Shown piece after piece: positions 9,023 through 18,646 of a DNA stretch of 64,000 nt. The first letter of the stretch is position 1. Each line of letters begins with the position of its first letter. Both the position numbers and the translations under genes were made by a program. This stretch comes from Streptantibioticus cattleyicolor NRRL 8057 = DSM 46488 (lineage in GTDB: Bacteria > Actinomycetota > Actinomycetes > Streptomycetales > Streptomycetaceae), in the NCBI RefSeq assembly GCF_000240165.1, contig NC_017586.1:1736001-1800000 (forward strand), given 5' to 3'. Under the pieces are notes generated by a model. It ran no database searches and was not told the origin of the DNA. It saw only the letters and a list, made by a program, of their open reading frames with translations.

Positions 9023-11026
9023 TCAGTGACGGCGCGGCACGTAGCTGTTGACGTAGCCGGCCGCCGGGGTGCCGACGCCGGTGACGTTGTCGTAGCCGAC
9101 GGTGGCGTTCAGCGAGCTGTCCTTGCCCAGGCTGCGCAGCGAGGTCAGCAGGCCGCCGGAGGCGTCGATGCCGTTGGCGTAGTCCATCCGGATCACGCCG
9201 AGGCCCTGGCCCTGGCCGAGCGGGTGGTCGGTGACGTCGTGGTAGGCGGCGGTGCCGTACCGGTCGTAGATGCCGGGGTTGGCGAAGCCGATCGGCACGC
9301 CGCCGCGGGCCTGCTGGGCGAGGGCCTGGATGGCGGAGATCACCGGAGCGGCCAGCGAGGTGCCGCCGATGCGGTACTCGCTGTACTTGACCGACTTGTC
9401 CGGGAAGGTCTGCGACTGGCCGACCAGGAAGCCGGTGTTCGGGTCGGCGATGGCCGCGATGTCCGGGACGACGCGCTTGGGCGCCGGGCCGTCCTGCTTG
9501 CTGAGCGCGTCAGGGACGACACCGCGCTGGTAGAACGGCTGGTCGACGGTCCTGCTGGTGCCGCCGCCCGCGCCGGAGGTGTAGGCGCCGGGGAAGTTGT
9601 CCCAGCTCTGGCCGTCCTTGGACAGGGTCGCCTTGTAGGTGCCCCAGCCGGTCTCCCACAGGTACTTGTTCCCCTTGCCGACGGCGAGCGAGGTGCCGCC
9701 GACCGCGGTGACCCACGCGGAGTTGGCGGGGGTGTCCACCTGCTTGGTGCCGGTGTTGGCGACCTCGTCACCGTTGTCGCCGGAGGAGAAGTAGAAGCCG
9801 ATGCCCTCGACCGCGCCCTGCTGGAAGATGTGGTCGTAGGCGGTGGCCACGTCGGGGGTCTCGTTGGCCTCGACGTCGCCCCAGGAGTTGGAGACGATGT
9901 CGGCGAGCCGGTTGTCGACGACCTTGGTGAGCGCGTCCATCAGGTCGGAGTCACCGCAGGAGGCGGCGCCGACGTAGGTGATGCGGGCGGCCGGGGCCAC
10001 CGCGTGCACCGCCTCGACGTCGAGGGTCTCCTCGCCGTACCAGCCGGCCGCCTTGCAGGAGTCGATGCTGTTGTAGGCGCCGGGGAGGACCTGGCCGAAC
10101 TGCCCCGGCCTGTAGGGGGCGTCGCCGTTGCGCTTGGCGTACTCGGCCGCGTCCTTGGCTATGTAGGGCGAGGCGTAGGCGTCGGTGATGGCGATGGTGA
10201 CGCCCTTGCCGGTCCACTTGCCGGCGCCGTAGGCGGCGCGCAGCTGCTTGCCGGTGTAGCCGTGCACCGCGTAGGGGGCCTTGACGCCGTAGGAGGAGGG
10301 CAGGCTGCTGTTGGTCTTCGAGCCGTAGTACGTGGAGAACGGACCGGCGTTCTTGAAGACGGCCTCGGGCGGCGGCAGCGTGTCGCCGGGGGTGGCGCCG
10401 GACGGCCGGGCGGCCGAGGTGGCGGCGTCGGTGGTGTTGTCGTGGCGGGCCAGCTTGGGCGCGTTGTCCAGGCCGGAGACGGTGAGCACGGCGTCGGCCA
10501 CCGAGGCGGGCACGGAGGCCGCCTTGGCCGGCGCGTGGTAGACGCGGCCGTCCTTGGTGTAGTTGTGCAGGTCGGTGCCGAAGGCGCGCTGGACGGCGGC
10601 CTTGTCGCCGCTGACGGCCACGTAGTGCTGGGTGGTCGCGGTCACGGTGAGGCCGGCGGACTTCAGCCAGCGGGTGACGTCGGCGATCTGCTGCGGCGTG
10701 GCACCGAAGCGGGCCTGGGCCTGCTTGGCGGTCAGGTACTTGCCGTACAGCGGGGACTTCGGGTCGGAGACGGCCTGGGCGTAGGCGGCGAGGCCCTTGG
10801 CGTCGCGGCCGGCCAGGTAGACCCGGGCGTGGACGGTGGTCGAGGCGGCGGCGGAACCGTGGTCGGCCCGGGGCGTTGCCCACAGCGGCTTGGTGGTGGT
10901 CAGCACCAGCCGGTCGTGCGGGGCGGCCTGGGCCGAAGGTATGCCCAGCGCCAGAGCACCGGCCACCAGCGGCAAGGTCGCCGCCGCCGCCAGCCCGGCG
11001 CGAGTTCTGTGACGGTCAAGCTTCAT
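9023..11026 (-). CDS. secreted S53 family (sedolisin/kumamolisin-type) serine-carboxyl protease
   Basis: 667 residues from ATG at 11026, giving a clear Sec signal peptide (basic M-K-L-D-R-H-R-T-R, hydrophobic core, A-Q-A cleavage region near residue 33). A pro-kumamolisin activation domain covers roughly residues 60-200. The catalytic domain shows E and D in G-E-E-T-L-D-V-E-A-V-H, the oxyanion Asp in S-N-S-W-G-D, and the nucleophile Ser in G-G-T-S-L-A-A-P. Family members are exported, self-activating, acid-active endopeptidases. The region upstream (11,027-11,302) has no gene and presumably holds its promoter; I cannot pick a convincing -10/-35 pair. A monocistronic unit between leuS and a tRNA. 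Confidence 0.93.
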   Translation of the reverse strand: MKLDRHRTRAGLAAAATLPLVAGALALGIPSAQAAPHDRLVLTTTKPLWATPRADHGSAAASTTVHARVYLAGRDAKGLAAYAQAVSDPKSPLYGKYLTAKQAQARFGATPQQIADVTRWLKSAGLTVTATTQHYVAVSGDKAAVQRAFGTDLHNYTKDGRVYHAPAKAASVPASVADAVLTVSGLDNAPKLARHDNTTDAATSAARPSGATPGDTLPPPEAVFKNAGPFSTYYGSKTNSSLPSSYGVKAPYAVHGYTGKQLRAAYGAGKWTGKGVTIAITDAYASPYIAKDAAEYAKRNGDAPYRPGQFGQVLPGAYNSIDSCKAAGWYGEETLDVEAVHAVAPAARITYVGAASCGDSDLMDALTKVVDNRLADIVSNSWGDVEANETPDVATAYDHIFQQGAVEGIGFYFSSGDNGDEVANTGTKQVDTPANSAWVTAVGGTSLAVGKGNKYLWETGWGTYKATLSKDGQSWDNFPGAYTSGAGGGTSRTVDQPFYQRGVVPDALSKQDGPAPKRVVPDIAAIADPNTGFLVGQSQTFPDKSVKYSEYRIGGTSLAAPVISAIQALAQQARGGVPIGFANPGIYDRYGTAAYHDVTDHPLGQGQGLGVIRMDYANGIDASGGLLTSLRSLGKDSSLNATVGYDNVTGVGTPAAGYVNSYVPRRH

Positions 11027-11302
11027 GGAACCCCCAGCGATACGAAATGTCGCATGATGCGGAGCGCGATCACCGGATAACGGTGAGCCGCGCACCACAA
11101 AGCGAAACTCTGGCCCTGATCTGCTCACGTCAGGGACATGATTACTTCAAGAAATGGTCAAGTGCACGTAAAGCGCGGGGAGTTGGCCGAATCGACGGCA
11201 AGAGCGGCGCGAAGGCGCGACCGTGACGCGTGACACGCCGCGACGGTCAACGCACCGCGCCGTACAACGCGCCGCGGCAACCAACGTGCTGCGACATACA
11301 AC

Positions 11303-11334
11303 ACAAAACGGGCCACCCTCTCGGATGGCCCGTT
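11303..11334 (-). terminator. factor-independent terminator after tRNA-Ala
   Basis: Nine-pair stem (11307-11315 with 11326-11334) followed on the minus strand by a short T run (TTTTGTGTTGT). It lies immediately downstream of the minus-strand tRNA-Ala gene. Confidence 0.8.
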
Positions 11335-11339
11335 CACTG

Positions 11340-11412
<73 letters not shown>

Positions 11413-11568
11413 TTGTTCCGCTCCGCCGGGTTCCCCCGGCGACGTCCCAAACATTACACGGCCAGGGGGGTGGTTCGCCAAATCGGCCGGTGACCGCCGG
11501 CCGCGGGAGATCACCGGGCGGCGGCGGCCCTGCTGCCGGGCGGGGCGGCCGGGTACTGTCGGCCTTCC

Positions 11569-12936
11569 GTGCCGTCAGTGATCCCCGGGCCCACGGTGCC
11601 GTCCGCGCCCGGTCCGCCGACCCCAGGAGCCCACTCCGTGACCGCCGTGAGCGAGCCGCCCGCCCATGACCGCCGCCGACCCCTGGCGGGGCTGATGGCA
11701 CGGCGGCCCACCGCGGTGGCCCTGGCGGTCTGCCTGATCTCGTTCGCCGTCTGCTGGGCCGCCCAGGTCCTGCTCCACGTCTCCATGATCGACCTGCGGG
11801 TCTACCGCGCCGAGGGGTGGACGGTGCGCACCGGCGGCGAGCTGTACGCCATGGTGGCCACCGAGGCCAACCTGCCGGCCACCTATCCGCCGTTCGCCGC
11901 GCTGCTGTTCGTGCCGCTGACCTGGTTCGGCGAGGGTGCGGTACGGGCGCTGGCCACCGCCGCCAACCTCGGGCTGCTGGTCGCCGTGGTCCACCTGTCG
12001 CTGCGGCTGGCCGGCCTGCCGCGCCGGATGCCGCGCGCCGCCGCGGTCTGCTGGACGGCCGCCGCCGCCGTGTGGTGCGAGCCGGTGTGGACCACGTTGC
12101 GGTACGGCCAGATTAACCTGCTGCTCGCCGCCCTGGTGCTGTGGGACCTGACCCGCCGGTCCGGCCACCGCTGGGCCGGGGTGGGCATCGGCGTGGCCGC
12201 CGGGATCAAGCTCACCCCGGCGCTCTTCGCGGTCCTCCTGGCGCTGACCGGGGTGGTGCTGGGGGTACGGCGGCTGCGCGGGGGGCGGCCGGTGTGGAAC
12301 CCGGCGCTGCGCCGCGCGGCCGTGGCGGCGCTCGCCTTCGCGGCCACCGTGGCGCTGGCCGCGCTGGCGCTCCCCCGGGACTCGCGGCGCTTCTGGAGCG
12401 GCACGCTCTTCGCCGCCGACCGGGCCGGCCACGCCGAGGAGACCGCCAACCAGTCGCTGCGCGGCGTGGTCGCCCGACTGCTGCACACCGGCGACCCGGG
12501 CACGGTGTGGGCGGTCACGGCGGCCGTGGTCGGGGCGGCCGGGCTGGCGGTGGCGGTCGGCGCCGCGCTGGCCGGGCGGCGGCTGCCCGCCGGACGGGCC
12601 TGGGCGGCGTGCTCCTGCGCGGTGACCGCGCTGCTGGTCAGCCCGGTGTCGTGGTCGCACCACTGGGTGTGGTGCGTGCCGATGGTGATCGTGCTCGCCG
12701 GTGAGGCGGTACGGCTCGGTGACCGGCGGTGGGCGGCGGGGGCCGCGGTGACGGCCGTGCTGTTCTGCTCGTTCCTGCTGTGGGCGGTGCCGCACACCGG
12801 GCCGTTCCGCCCCGAACTCCACCAGAACCCCGGCCAGATGGCCTGCTCCGCGCTCTATCCGCTGCTGGGCCTGGCCTTCCTGGCCGTCGCCGCCGTCCGG
12901 ACCACGGCGGCGCTGCGCACCACGCCGCGGCGGTGA
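11569..12936 (+). CDS. GT87 family polyprenol-phosphate-mannose-dependent mannosyltransferase-like membrane protein
   Basis: 455 residues if the GTG at 11569 is used; a GTG at 11638 (V-T-A-V-S-E-P-P) would remove a proline-rich leader and is equally plausible. About nine to ten hydrophobic helices. The first extracytoplasmic loop contains D-L-R-V-Y and Y-P-P-F-A, and later R-Y-G-Q-I-N and G-I-K-L-T-P-A-L-F appear, all hallmarks of the DUF2029/GT87 family. In mycobacteria relatives add alpha-1,2-mannose to lipomannan; the acceptor here is unknown. Convergent with the MFS gene downstream. Confidence 0.85.
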   Translation: MPSVIPGPTVPSAPGPPTPGAHSVTAVSEPPAHDRRRPLAGLMARRPTAVALAVCLISFAVCWAAQVLLHVSMIDLRVYRAEGWTVRTGGELYAMVATEANLPATYPPFAALLFVPLTWFGEGAVRALATAANLGLLVAVVHLSLRLAGLPRRMPRAAAVCWTAAAAVWCEPVWTTLRYGQINLLLAALVLWDLTRRSGHRWAGVGIGVAAGIKLTPALFAVLLALTGVVLGVRRLRGGRPVWNPALRRAAVAALAFAATVALAALALPRDSRRFWSGTLFAADRAGHAEETANQSLRGVVARLLHTGDPGTVWAVTAAVVGAAGLAVAVGAALAGRRLPAGRAWAACSCAVTALLVSPVSWSHHWVWCVPMVIVLAGEAVRLGDRRWAAGAAVTAVLFCSFLLWAVPHTGPFRPELHQNPGQMACSALYPLLGLAFLAVAAVRTTAALRTTPRR

Positions 12937-12946
12937 GCCGTTCCGC

Positions 12947-14419
12947 TCACCTGCGGCGCCGTCCCGTCCCAGCCGCCGCCACCGCGGCCAGCACCACCGC
13001 CAGCGCCACCGTGGTGACCGCCAGCGCGTGCGCCGACCCGGCCGCGGCGCCGTGCGTCCCGGTGCCGGGGGCCAGCTCCAGGTAGAGCGAGCCGAACGTG
13101 GCGACGCCGATGAGCTGGCCGAGCTGGGTGACGGTGACCAGCAGCCCGCTGGCGTCGGCCGCGTCCTCGGTACGCACGGTGGCCAGTGCCCGGGTGAGCG
13201 TCGGGCTGTACGCGCCGCCCATGCCCAGCCCCAGCAGCACCAGCGCACCATGGAGCAGCGGGCCTCCCCCGCCACCGCCGCGCAGCGCGAACCCGCTCAG
13301 CAGACACGCCACGGCCGCCGCCAGCGCGCCCGCCGGGGCCAGCCACGGATGCCAACGCCCCGGCAGACGGCCCCAGTTGAGGCTGAAGGCGCCGAAGGCC
13401 ACCGCGGTCGGGGCGAAGAGCAGCCCCGCGTGCGCCGGACGGTACCCCAGCCCGCCCTGGAAGTGGAGCGCGAAGGTGAGCAGGAACGCCGCGTTGGCCG
13501 CCATGGTCAGCCCGATCCGGGCCACCGCCACCGGCATCCCCGGCGCCCGCAGCACCCGGCCGGAGATCAGCGGCGCCCCGCCCCGCCGGGCCAGCCGCGT
13601 CTCGGCCACCGCGAACGCCCCGAAGCAGACCGCGCTCACCGCCAGCGACCCCCACGTCCAGGCCGGCCAGCCGTACTCCCGCCCCAGCACCAGCGGCACC
13701 GTCAGCGTGGTCACCGCTGCCCCCAGGGTGAGCAGCCCGGGGACGTCCAGCGGACGCGGCGCCCGGTCGCGTCCGCGCCGGTCCCGGGGGATCAGCCGGG
13801 GGCCGGCGGCCAGCAGCGCCACCCCGATCGGCACGTTGACCAGGAAGACCGGGCGCCAGCCGGTGCCGAACAGGTCGGCGTCGACCAGCAGTCCGCCGGC
13901 CACCTGGCCGACCACCGCGCCGGAGGCGATCACCGCGGAGAACGCGCTGAGCGCCCGGGCCCGCCGCGCCCCCTGGTAGGTGCGCTGGATCAGGCTGAGC
14001 ACCTGCGGCAGCATCAGCGCCGAGCCGGCCCCCTGCACCAGCCGGAAGGCGATCAACTGCCCGGTGCCGGCGGCCAGTCCGCACGCCAGCGAGGCGCCGG
14101 TGAAGACCGCGAGGCCGCCCAGGAACGCCGCGCGGTGGCCGAACCGGTCGCCGAGCCGGGCCCCGGTGATCAGCAGCACCGCGTAGGCGATGGTGTAGCC
14201 GGCCACCACCAGTTGCAGCCCGGCGCCGGAGGCGTGCAGGTCGGAGCGGATGGTGGGGGCGGCCACGTTGACGATGAACGCGTCGAGCAGCGCCATGAAC
14301 TGCCCGGTCAGCACGATCGCCAGCAGCCACCCCGGACGGGGCGGGGTGGCCCGGCGCCCGGCCGCCGGACGCGTACCGGAGCCGGCGGAGGGGGCACGGG
14401 TGAGGGTGGTGGGGTTCAT
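12947..14419 (-). CDS. MFS transporter, DHA2 (14-helix) drug-efflux type
   Basis: 490 residues from ATG at 14419. Hydrophobic segments span the protein. Motif A-like G-A-R-L-G-D-R-F-G-H-R and the helix-1 motif L-D-A-F-I-V-N-V-A-A-P-T-I place it in the DHA2 proton-antiporter group. Substrate unknown. It is divergent from the XRE-type regulator at 14524 with only about 100 bases between the starts, so that regulator probably controls it. The promoter region of both genes lies in this gap. Confidence 0.9.
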   Translation of the reverse strand: MNPTTLTRAPSAGSGTRPAAGRRATPPRPGWLLAIVLTGQFMALLDAFIVNVAAPTIRSDLHASGAGLQLVVAGYTIAYAVLLITGARLGDRFGHRAAFLGGLAVFTGASLACGLAAGTGQLIAFRLVQGAGSALMLPQVLSLIQRTYQGARRARALSAFSAVIASGAVVGQVAGGLLVDADLFGTGWRPVFLVNVPIGVALLAAGPRLIPRDRRGRDRAPRPLDVPGLLTLGAAVTTLTVPLVLGREYGWPAWTWGSLAVSAVCFGAFAVAETRLARRGGAPLISGRVLRAPGMPVAVARIGLTMAANAAFLLTFALHFQGGLGYRPAHAGLLFAPTAVAFGAFSLNWGRLPGRWHPWLAPAGALAAAVACLLSGFALRGGGGGGPLLHGALVLLGLGMGGAYSPTLTRALATVRTEDAADASGLLVTVTQLGQLIGVATFGSLYLELAPGTGTHGAAAGSAHALAVTTVALAVVLAAVAAAGTGRRRR

Positions 14420-14523
14420 GGCCTCCACGGTCCGGGGCGCCCGGTACCCGTGGTGAGAGCCCGCCGATGCTGGTACCAGCAGCACCTGGCAGCCCGCCGT
14501 GCGGCACGGCACGATGGCGCACC

Positions 14524-15486
14524 ATGGGGGCGACGCGAGGGACCACGGCCGAGGGACGGACGACCGACGCGCGGGCGGTGCGCCGTACCGAACTCGCCGC
14601 CTTCCTGCGCAGCCGCCGGGCCCGCGTCACCCCGCAGGACGTCGGCCTCGCCCCGGGGCTGCGCCGCCGCACCCCCGGACTGCGCCGCGAGGAGGTCGCC
14701 CAGCTCGCCGGGGTCGGGGTCACCTGGTACACGTGGCTGGAGCAGGGGCGGCCGATCAACGCCAGCGTCCAGGTGCTGGACGCGGTGGGCCGGGTGCTGC
14801 GGCTGGACGCGACCGAGCAGGAGCACCTGTACCGGCTGGCCGGGGTGCCGTTCGTGGCCGAGGCGGTCCGCGACGAGGAGGGCCTGTCCGAGCAGGTGCG
14901 GACCGTGCTGGACGCCCTCGACCCGCTGCCCGCCGTGGTCTACAACGCCCGCTACGACATCCGCGCGTGCAACACCGCGTACCTGGACGTGTGGCCCGGC
15001 ACCCACCTGTCCGACCGGCCCGAACGCAACGTGCTGTGGCGGCTGTTCACCATGCCCGAGTGCTGCGCGGCGCTGCTCAACCCGCACGAGGAGCTGCCGC
15101 GCATGGTGGCTCAGCTGCGGGCGGCCTACGGGCGGCACGTGGGCGAGCCGGCCTGGGAGACGTTCGTCGCCCGGCTGACCCGGGCCAGCGCCTCGTTCGC
15201 GCAGATGTGGGCCAGTGGTGACGTGGCCCCGCCCGGGTCGCAGATCAAGCTGGTGCGCACCGCCTCGGTGGGCGAGCTGCGGATGGTGACGACCTCGTTG
15301 TCCATCGACGGCCTGCCCGAGCACCGGATCGTGGTCTACGCCCCGGCCGACGAGGAGAGCCGGCAGGGCCTGGCGCGGCTGCGGGCCCTGTCCGACCCGC
15401 TGATCACGCACTGCCCGCACCACCGCGTCACCCTGTCGGAGGCGCTGGCCCGCAAGGAACGCAAAGAGAAGATCCCGTCCCCCTGA
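14524..15486 (+). CDS. XRE-type HTH regulator with MmyB-like ligand-binding domain
   Basis: 320 residues from ATG at 14524. An N-terminal helix-turn-helix (L-R-R-E-E-V-A-Q-L-A-G-V-G-V-T-W-Y-T-W-L-E-Q-G-R) is followed by a MmyB-like PAS-type C-terminal domain (D-x-L-P-A-V-V-Y-N-A-R-Y-D). In this very large Streptomyces family the C-terminal domain may bind fatty acids, and the gene often regulates a divergent oxidoreductase or transporter. Here the divergent MFS gene is the likely target. The last codons lie inside a perfect stem-loop (15,468-15,501). Confidence 0.92.
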   Translation: MGATRGTTAEGRTTDARAVRRTELAAFLRSRRARVTPQDVGLAPGLRRRTPGLRREEVAQLAGVGVTWYTWLEQGRPINASVQVLDAVGRVLRLDATEQEHLYRLAGVPFVAEAVRDEEGLSEQVRTVLDALDPLPAVVYNARYDIRACNTAYLDVWPGTHLSDRPERNVLWRLFTMPECCAALLNPHEELPRMVAQLRAAYGRHVGEPAWETFVARLTRASASFAQMWASGDVAPPGSQIKLVRTASVGELRMVTTSLSIDGLPEHRIVVYAPADEESRQGLARLRALSDPLITHCPHHRVTLSEALARKERKEKIPSP

Positions 15487-15501
15487 GGGGACGGGATCTT
15501 C
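15468..15501. terminator. bidirectional stem-loop terminator
   Basis: A 15-pair perfect stem (15468-15482 with 15487-15501) with a four-base loop overlaps the stop of the XRE gene. It also lies just downstream of the minus-strand tRNA-Ala, so it can serve both. No strong T run, as is common in Streptomyces. Confidence 0.75.
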
Positions 15502-15509
15502 CCGGACTG

Positions 15510-15582
<73 letters not shown>

Positions 15583-15667
15583 TGGTGTTCCCGGCGGTTC
15601 TCGCTGCGAACGAGTAAGAGCTTAGCGGGTGACCTGCCCGAACGCGAAATCGCGGTCGGGCCGGCCG

Positions 15668-16345
15668 TCAGTCGTCCTCGCCGAGCACCGGTGCGGGCAG
15701 CGTGCCGGCGTTGTGCTCCAGCAGCCGCCAGCCGCGGGCGCCCTCGCCCAGCACCGACCAGCAGCAGTTCGACAGCCCGCCCAGCGCCTCCCAGTGCGCC
15801 GGCGGCAGCCCGGTCAGCCGGCCGATGGTGGTGCGGATGGCACCGCCGTGGCTGACCACCACCAGCGTGCCGCCGTCCGGCAGCTTGTCGGCGGCGCGCA
15901 GCACCACCGGGGCCGCCCGGTCGGCGACCTCGGTCTCCAGCTCGCCGCCGCCGCGCCGCACCGGCTCCCCGCGCTTCCACGCCAGGTACTGCTCGCGGTG
16001 GCGCTCCAGGATCTCCTCGTGGGTCAGCCCCTGCCACACCCCGGCGTAGGTCTCCCGCAGATCCTCGTAGCAGGTGGCCTCCAGGCCGGTGAGGGCGCTC
16101 AGCTCGGCGGCGGTACGGGCGGCGCGGCTGAGGTCGGAGGCGATGATCGCGTCCGGCCTCAGCGCCGCGAGCAGCCGGGCCGCGCGGCGGGCCTGGGCCA
16201 CCCCGGTCGCGGTCAGCGGGATGTCCGTGGTGCCCTGGAAGCGGCGCTCCAGGTTCCAGGCGGTCTGGCCGTGCCGCCACAACACGATGCGCCGGCCGCG
16301 CCCCCCGTCGGGGCGCGGCCCGGCAAGGTCACCGGACGCGTTCAG
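15668..16345 (-). CDS. histidine phosphatase (phosphoglycerate-mutase-like) family protein
   Basis: About 220 residues. The catalytic R-H-G motif is seen in I-V-L-W-R-H-G-Q-T near the N-terminus and the second His in V-V-V-S-H-G-G-A-I-R. The fold is a cytoplasmic phosphohydrolase using a phosphohistidine intermediate; the substrate cannot be read. The start is uncertain: no ATG lies before the R-H-G motif. A CTG at 16345 overlapping the rsfS stop is the most upstream plausible start, implying coupling with rsfS. In Streptomyces a similar gene commonly follows rsfS. Confidence 0.85.
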   Translation of the reverse strand: MNASGDLAGPRPDGGRGRRIVLWRHGQTAWNLERRFQGTTDIPLTATGVAQARRAARLLAALRPDAIIASDLSRAARTAAELSALTGLEATCYEDLRETYAGVWQGLTHEEILERHREQYLAWKRGEPVRRGGGELETEVADRAAPVVLRAADKLPDGGTLVVVSHGGAIRTTIGRLTGLPPAHWEALGGLSNCCWSVLGEGARGWRLLEHNAGTLPAPVLGEDD

Positions 16346-16776
16346 CTCGGGCCCCCGTCCGCCTCGGCGGCCTGCCGGGCCGCGTACTCGGCGCCCTTGC
16401 CGCGGGTGGCCAGGGCGTCCTCGGGCAGCCCGATCTCCGGGCAGTCCTTCCACAGCCGCTCCAGGGCGTAGAAGACCCGCTCCTCGGAGTGCTGGACGTG
16501 CACCACGATGTCGACGTAGTCGAGCAGCACCCAGCGGCCGTCGCGCTCGCCCTCGCGGCGCACCGGCTTGGCGCCCAACTCCTTGAGCAGGCGTTCCTCG
16601 ACCTCGTCCACGATCGCCTTGACCTGCCGGTCGTTGGGCGCCGAGGCGAGCAGGAAGGCGTCGGTGATCGACAGCACGTCGCTGACGTCGTAGGCGATGA
16701 TGTCGTGCGCGAGCTTGTCGGCCGCCGCCTGGGCGGCGGCGGTGATCAGCTCGATCGAGCGGTCCGTGGCGGTCAC
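16342..16776 (-). CDS. rsfS: ribosome silencing factor
   Basis: 144 residues, typical RsfS (Iojap/DUF143) length. Signature segments include I-A-Y-D-V-S, I-T-D-A-F-L-L-A-S-A-P-N-D-R-Q-V, and the conserved W-V-L-L-D-Y-V-D-I-V-V-H-V-Q-H. RsfS binds ribosomal protein L14 and blocks 30S-50S joining when nutrients are low. Located between the LCP gene and the histidine phosphatase on the same strand, in the usual nadD-LCP-rsfS order of streptomycetes. Confidence 0.95.
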   Translation of the reverse strand: MTATDRSIELITAAAQAAADKLAHDIIAYDVSDVLSITDAFLLASAPNDRQVKAIVDEVEERLLKELGAKPVRREGERDGRWVLLDYVDIVVHVQHSEERVFYALERLWKDCPEIGLPEDALATRGKGAEYAARQAAEADGGPS

Positions 16777-16867
16777 AAGCCATGCTTTCCGGTCGGGTAC
16801 GGGTACCTCTCCAGGGTCTCATGTCCGGCTGACATGCCCACCAGGAGTTTCCGGTACCCGGTCCGGG

Positions 16868-18613
16868 TCAGCTCTTGTGGTAGTCGGCTCCGAGCACCAC
16901 GGTGATGTCCGCGTTGCCGGCGCCGTTGCCCTTGGTGACCGCGGAGGCGGGCAGTCCGAGGGTCTTGGCCAGCTCCCGGGCGGTGGCGGCCCGGGCGGCG
17001 GAGGAGTAGATCACCTGGGAGGCGGACTGCCGGGGGGCGGTGCCGCCGTCGAGGTAGGTGTAGCCGGAGTTGACCACGGCGGCCTGGGCGGTGTTGGCCG
17101 CGGCGGTGTCGCCGGTGGCGTTGCGCACCGAGATCCGCGGGGTGCCGCTGGGGTCGCTGTTCTTGACCGTGCCGCCGAGGACGTCCTTGACCACGCCGTC
17201 GGTGGCCTGGGGGCTGAGGGTGCCGTCGGGCTGGACGGGCAGCAGCGTGGTGGCGTAGTCGCCGCCCTTGGCCTCGTCGGCCAGGTGGGCGAGGGTGGCG
17301 CCGAGCTGGCTGTCGGTGAGCGACGGGTCGGGGATGGCGCCGAGGCTGTCGACGATCTTGGTGGCGGTGGCCGCGTCGCTGGGCAGCTTGGTCAGCACCG
17401 CCTGCATCACCTGGCCGAACCGGGCGAGCTGCTTGGTCTGGGGCTCGCCGGGGGCGCGGTAGGTGGCGTAGGCGACCGCCGCCTGCCCGTTGAGTTCCTT
17501 GCCCTTGCCCGGGGTGACCAGGGTCTTCCCGCCGCCCTTGACGGTGGCGTCGGCGTCCAGGGTGATCCCGCCGACCGACTCCACCAGGATCTCCAGGTAC
17601 GGGGTGTCCAGCCGCCAGGTGCCCTTGATGTCGGCGCCGAGCAGGGTGCCGAGCGCGTCCCGGGTGGGGCCGGCGCCGTCGTCCACCACGGACTTGGCCA
17701 GCGTGGTGGTGCCGCTGTCGGTGGTGACCGCCAGCGAGCCGGGCAGCAGCACGGTGGACCCCTTGCCGGTGGTCTCGTTGCCGACCAGCAGCGCGGTGGA
17801 GCTGTCGTTGCTGTCCACCTGGCGCAGGTGGACCACGATCACGTCGCGCTTCTGCGCCCCGCTCGCGGCGGTCTTCCCGGTGCCGGAGGTGCCGGTGCCG
17901 GGCAGCTTGCCGGCCTGCCACAGGTAGGTCACGCCGCCGCCGACCGCCAGCACGGCGACCACGGCGAGGGCGATCAGCCGCTTGCGTCCGCGCCGTTTGC
18001 GTTCGTCGCGGCGCTCGGTGCGCGACTCGGTGAACTTCAGCCAGTCGATGACGTCCTCGGCCTGCTCGTCCTCCTCGTCGATGAAGGCGAACTGCTCGGT
18101 GTGGAAGCCCTCGTCGTCCTCGGCCGGTCCGGGGTGCGCCGGCTCCTCGGGCGGCTGGTGGTGGTCCGCGGGCTGCCCGGGCGCGGCCTCCTGGCGGGGC
18201 CGGGGCACCTGTCCGTAGCCGTCGTAGCCCTGCTGGTACGGCTGCTGGTACTGCTGCTGGCCGCCGTAGGCGTCGGACTGCTGGTACGGCTGTTCGGGCT
18301 GCTGCTGGTACGGGTCGTACGAATCGTAGGAGTAGCCGTACGGGGACTGCCCGGGCGGGGCGTACTGGTGGGGGACGTACCCCTGGGGGGCCTGCTGGTG
18401 CGGGTAGCCGGGCTGTCCGGGCGCCGGGTCGCCGCCGTCCGCGCCGGGCTGCGGCGCCGCGGCGGTGCCGTACCCGGCGGCGTACGGGTCGTACCCCTCG
18501 GCCGGGCCCTGGGCGTAGGGGTCCGGGCCCGGGTGGCCCCCGTACGGCTGTCGGGCGTACGCGGCCCGCTGCTCGTCCTCGGTCCAACGCTGTCCGGGGT
18601 GTGCGTCACTCAC
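16868..18613 (-). CDS. LytR-CpsA-Psr (LCP) family cell-wall glycopolymer transferase
   Basis: 581 residues. Residues 1 to about 190 are cytoplasmic, rich in Tyr, Gln, Pro and Gly repeats (for example Y-Q-Q-P-Y-Q-Q). One membrane helix follows R-K-R-L-I-A-L-A-V-V-A-V-L-A. The extracytoplasmic LCP domain follows, with V-V-H-L-R-Q-V-D, later Y-A-T-Y-R-A-P-G, then a C-terminal LytR_C domain. LCP enzymes attach wall teichoic acids or other glycopolymers to peptidoglycan. The classic D-x-R-x-D appears as R-Q-V-D-S here, so this may be a divergent member. Ends shortly before rsfS. Confidence 0.85.
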   Translation of the reverse strand: MSDAHPGQRWTEDEQRAAYARQPYGGHPGPDPYAQGPAEGYDPYAAGYGTAAAPQPGADGGDPAPGQPGYPHQQAPQGYVPHQYAPPGQSPYGYSYDSYDPYQQQPEQPYQQSDAYGGQQQYQQPYQQGYDGYGQVPRPRQEAAPGQPADHHQPPEEPAHPGPAEDDEGFHTEQFAFIDEEDEQAEDVIDWLKFTESRTERRDERKRRGRKRLIALAVVAVLAVGGGVTYLWQAGKLPGTGTSGTGKTAASGAQKRDVIVVHLRQVDSNDSSTALLVGNETTGKGSTVLLPGSLAVTTDSGTTTLAKSVVDDGAGPTRDALGTLLGADIKGTWRLDTPYLEILVESVGGITLDADATVKGGGKTLVTPGKGKELNGQAAVAYATYRAPGEPQTKQLARFGQVMQAVLTKLPSDAATATKIVDSLGAIPDPSLTDSQLGATLAHLADEAKGGDYATTLLPVQPDGTLSPQATDGVVKDVLGGTVKNSDPSGTPRISVRNATGDTAAANTAQAAVVNSGYTYLDGGTAPRQSASQVIYSSAARAATARELAKTLGLPASAVTKGNGAGNADITVVLGADYHKS

Positions 18614-18646
18614 CGGCGTCCCTCCAGATCCGATCGAGGAAAAGGG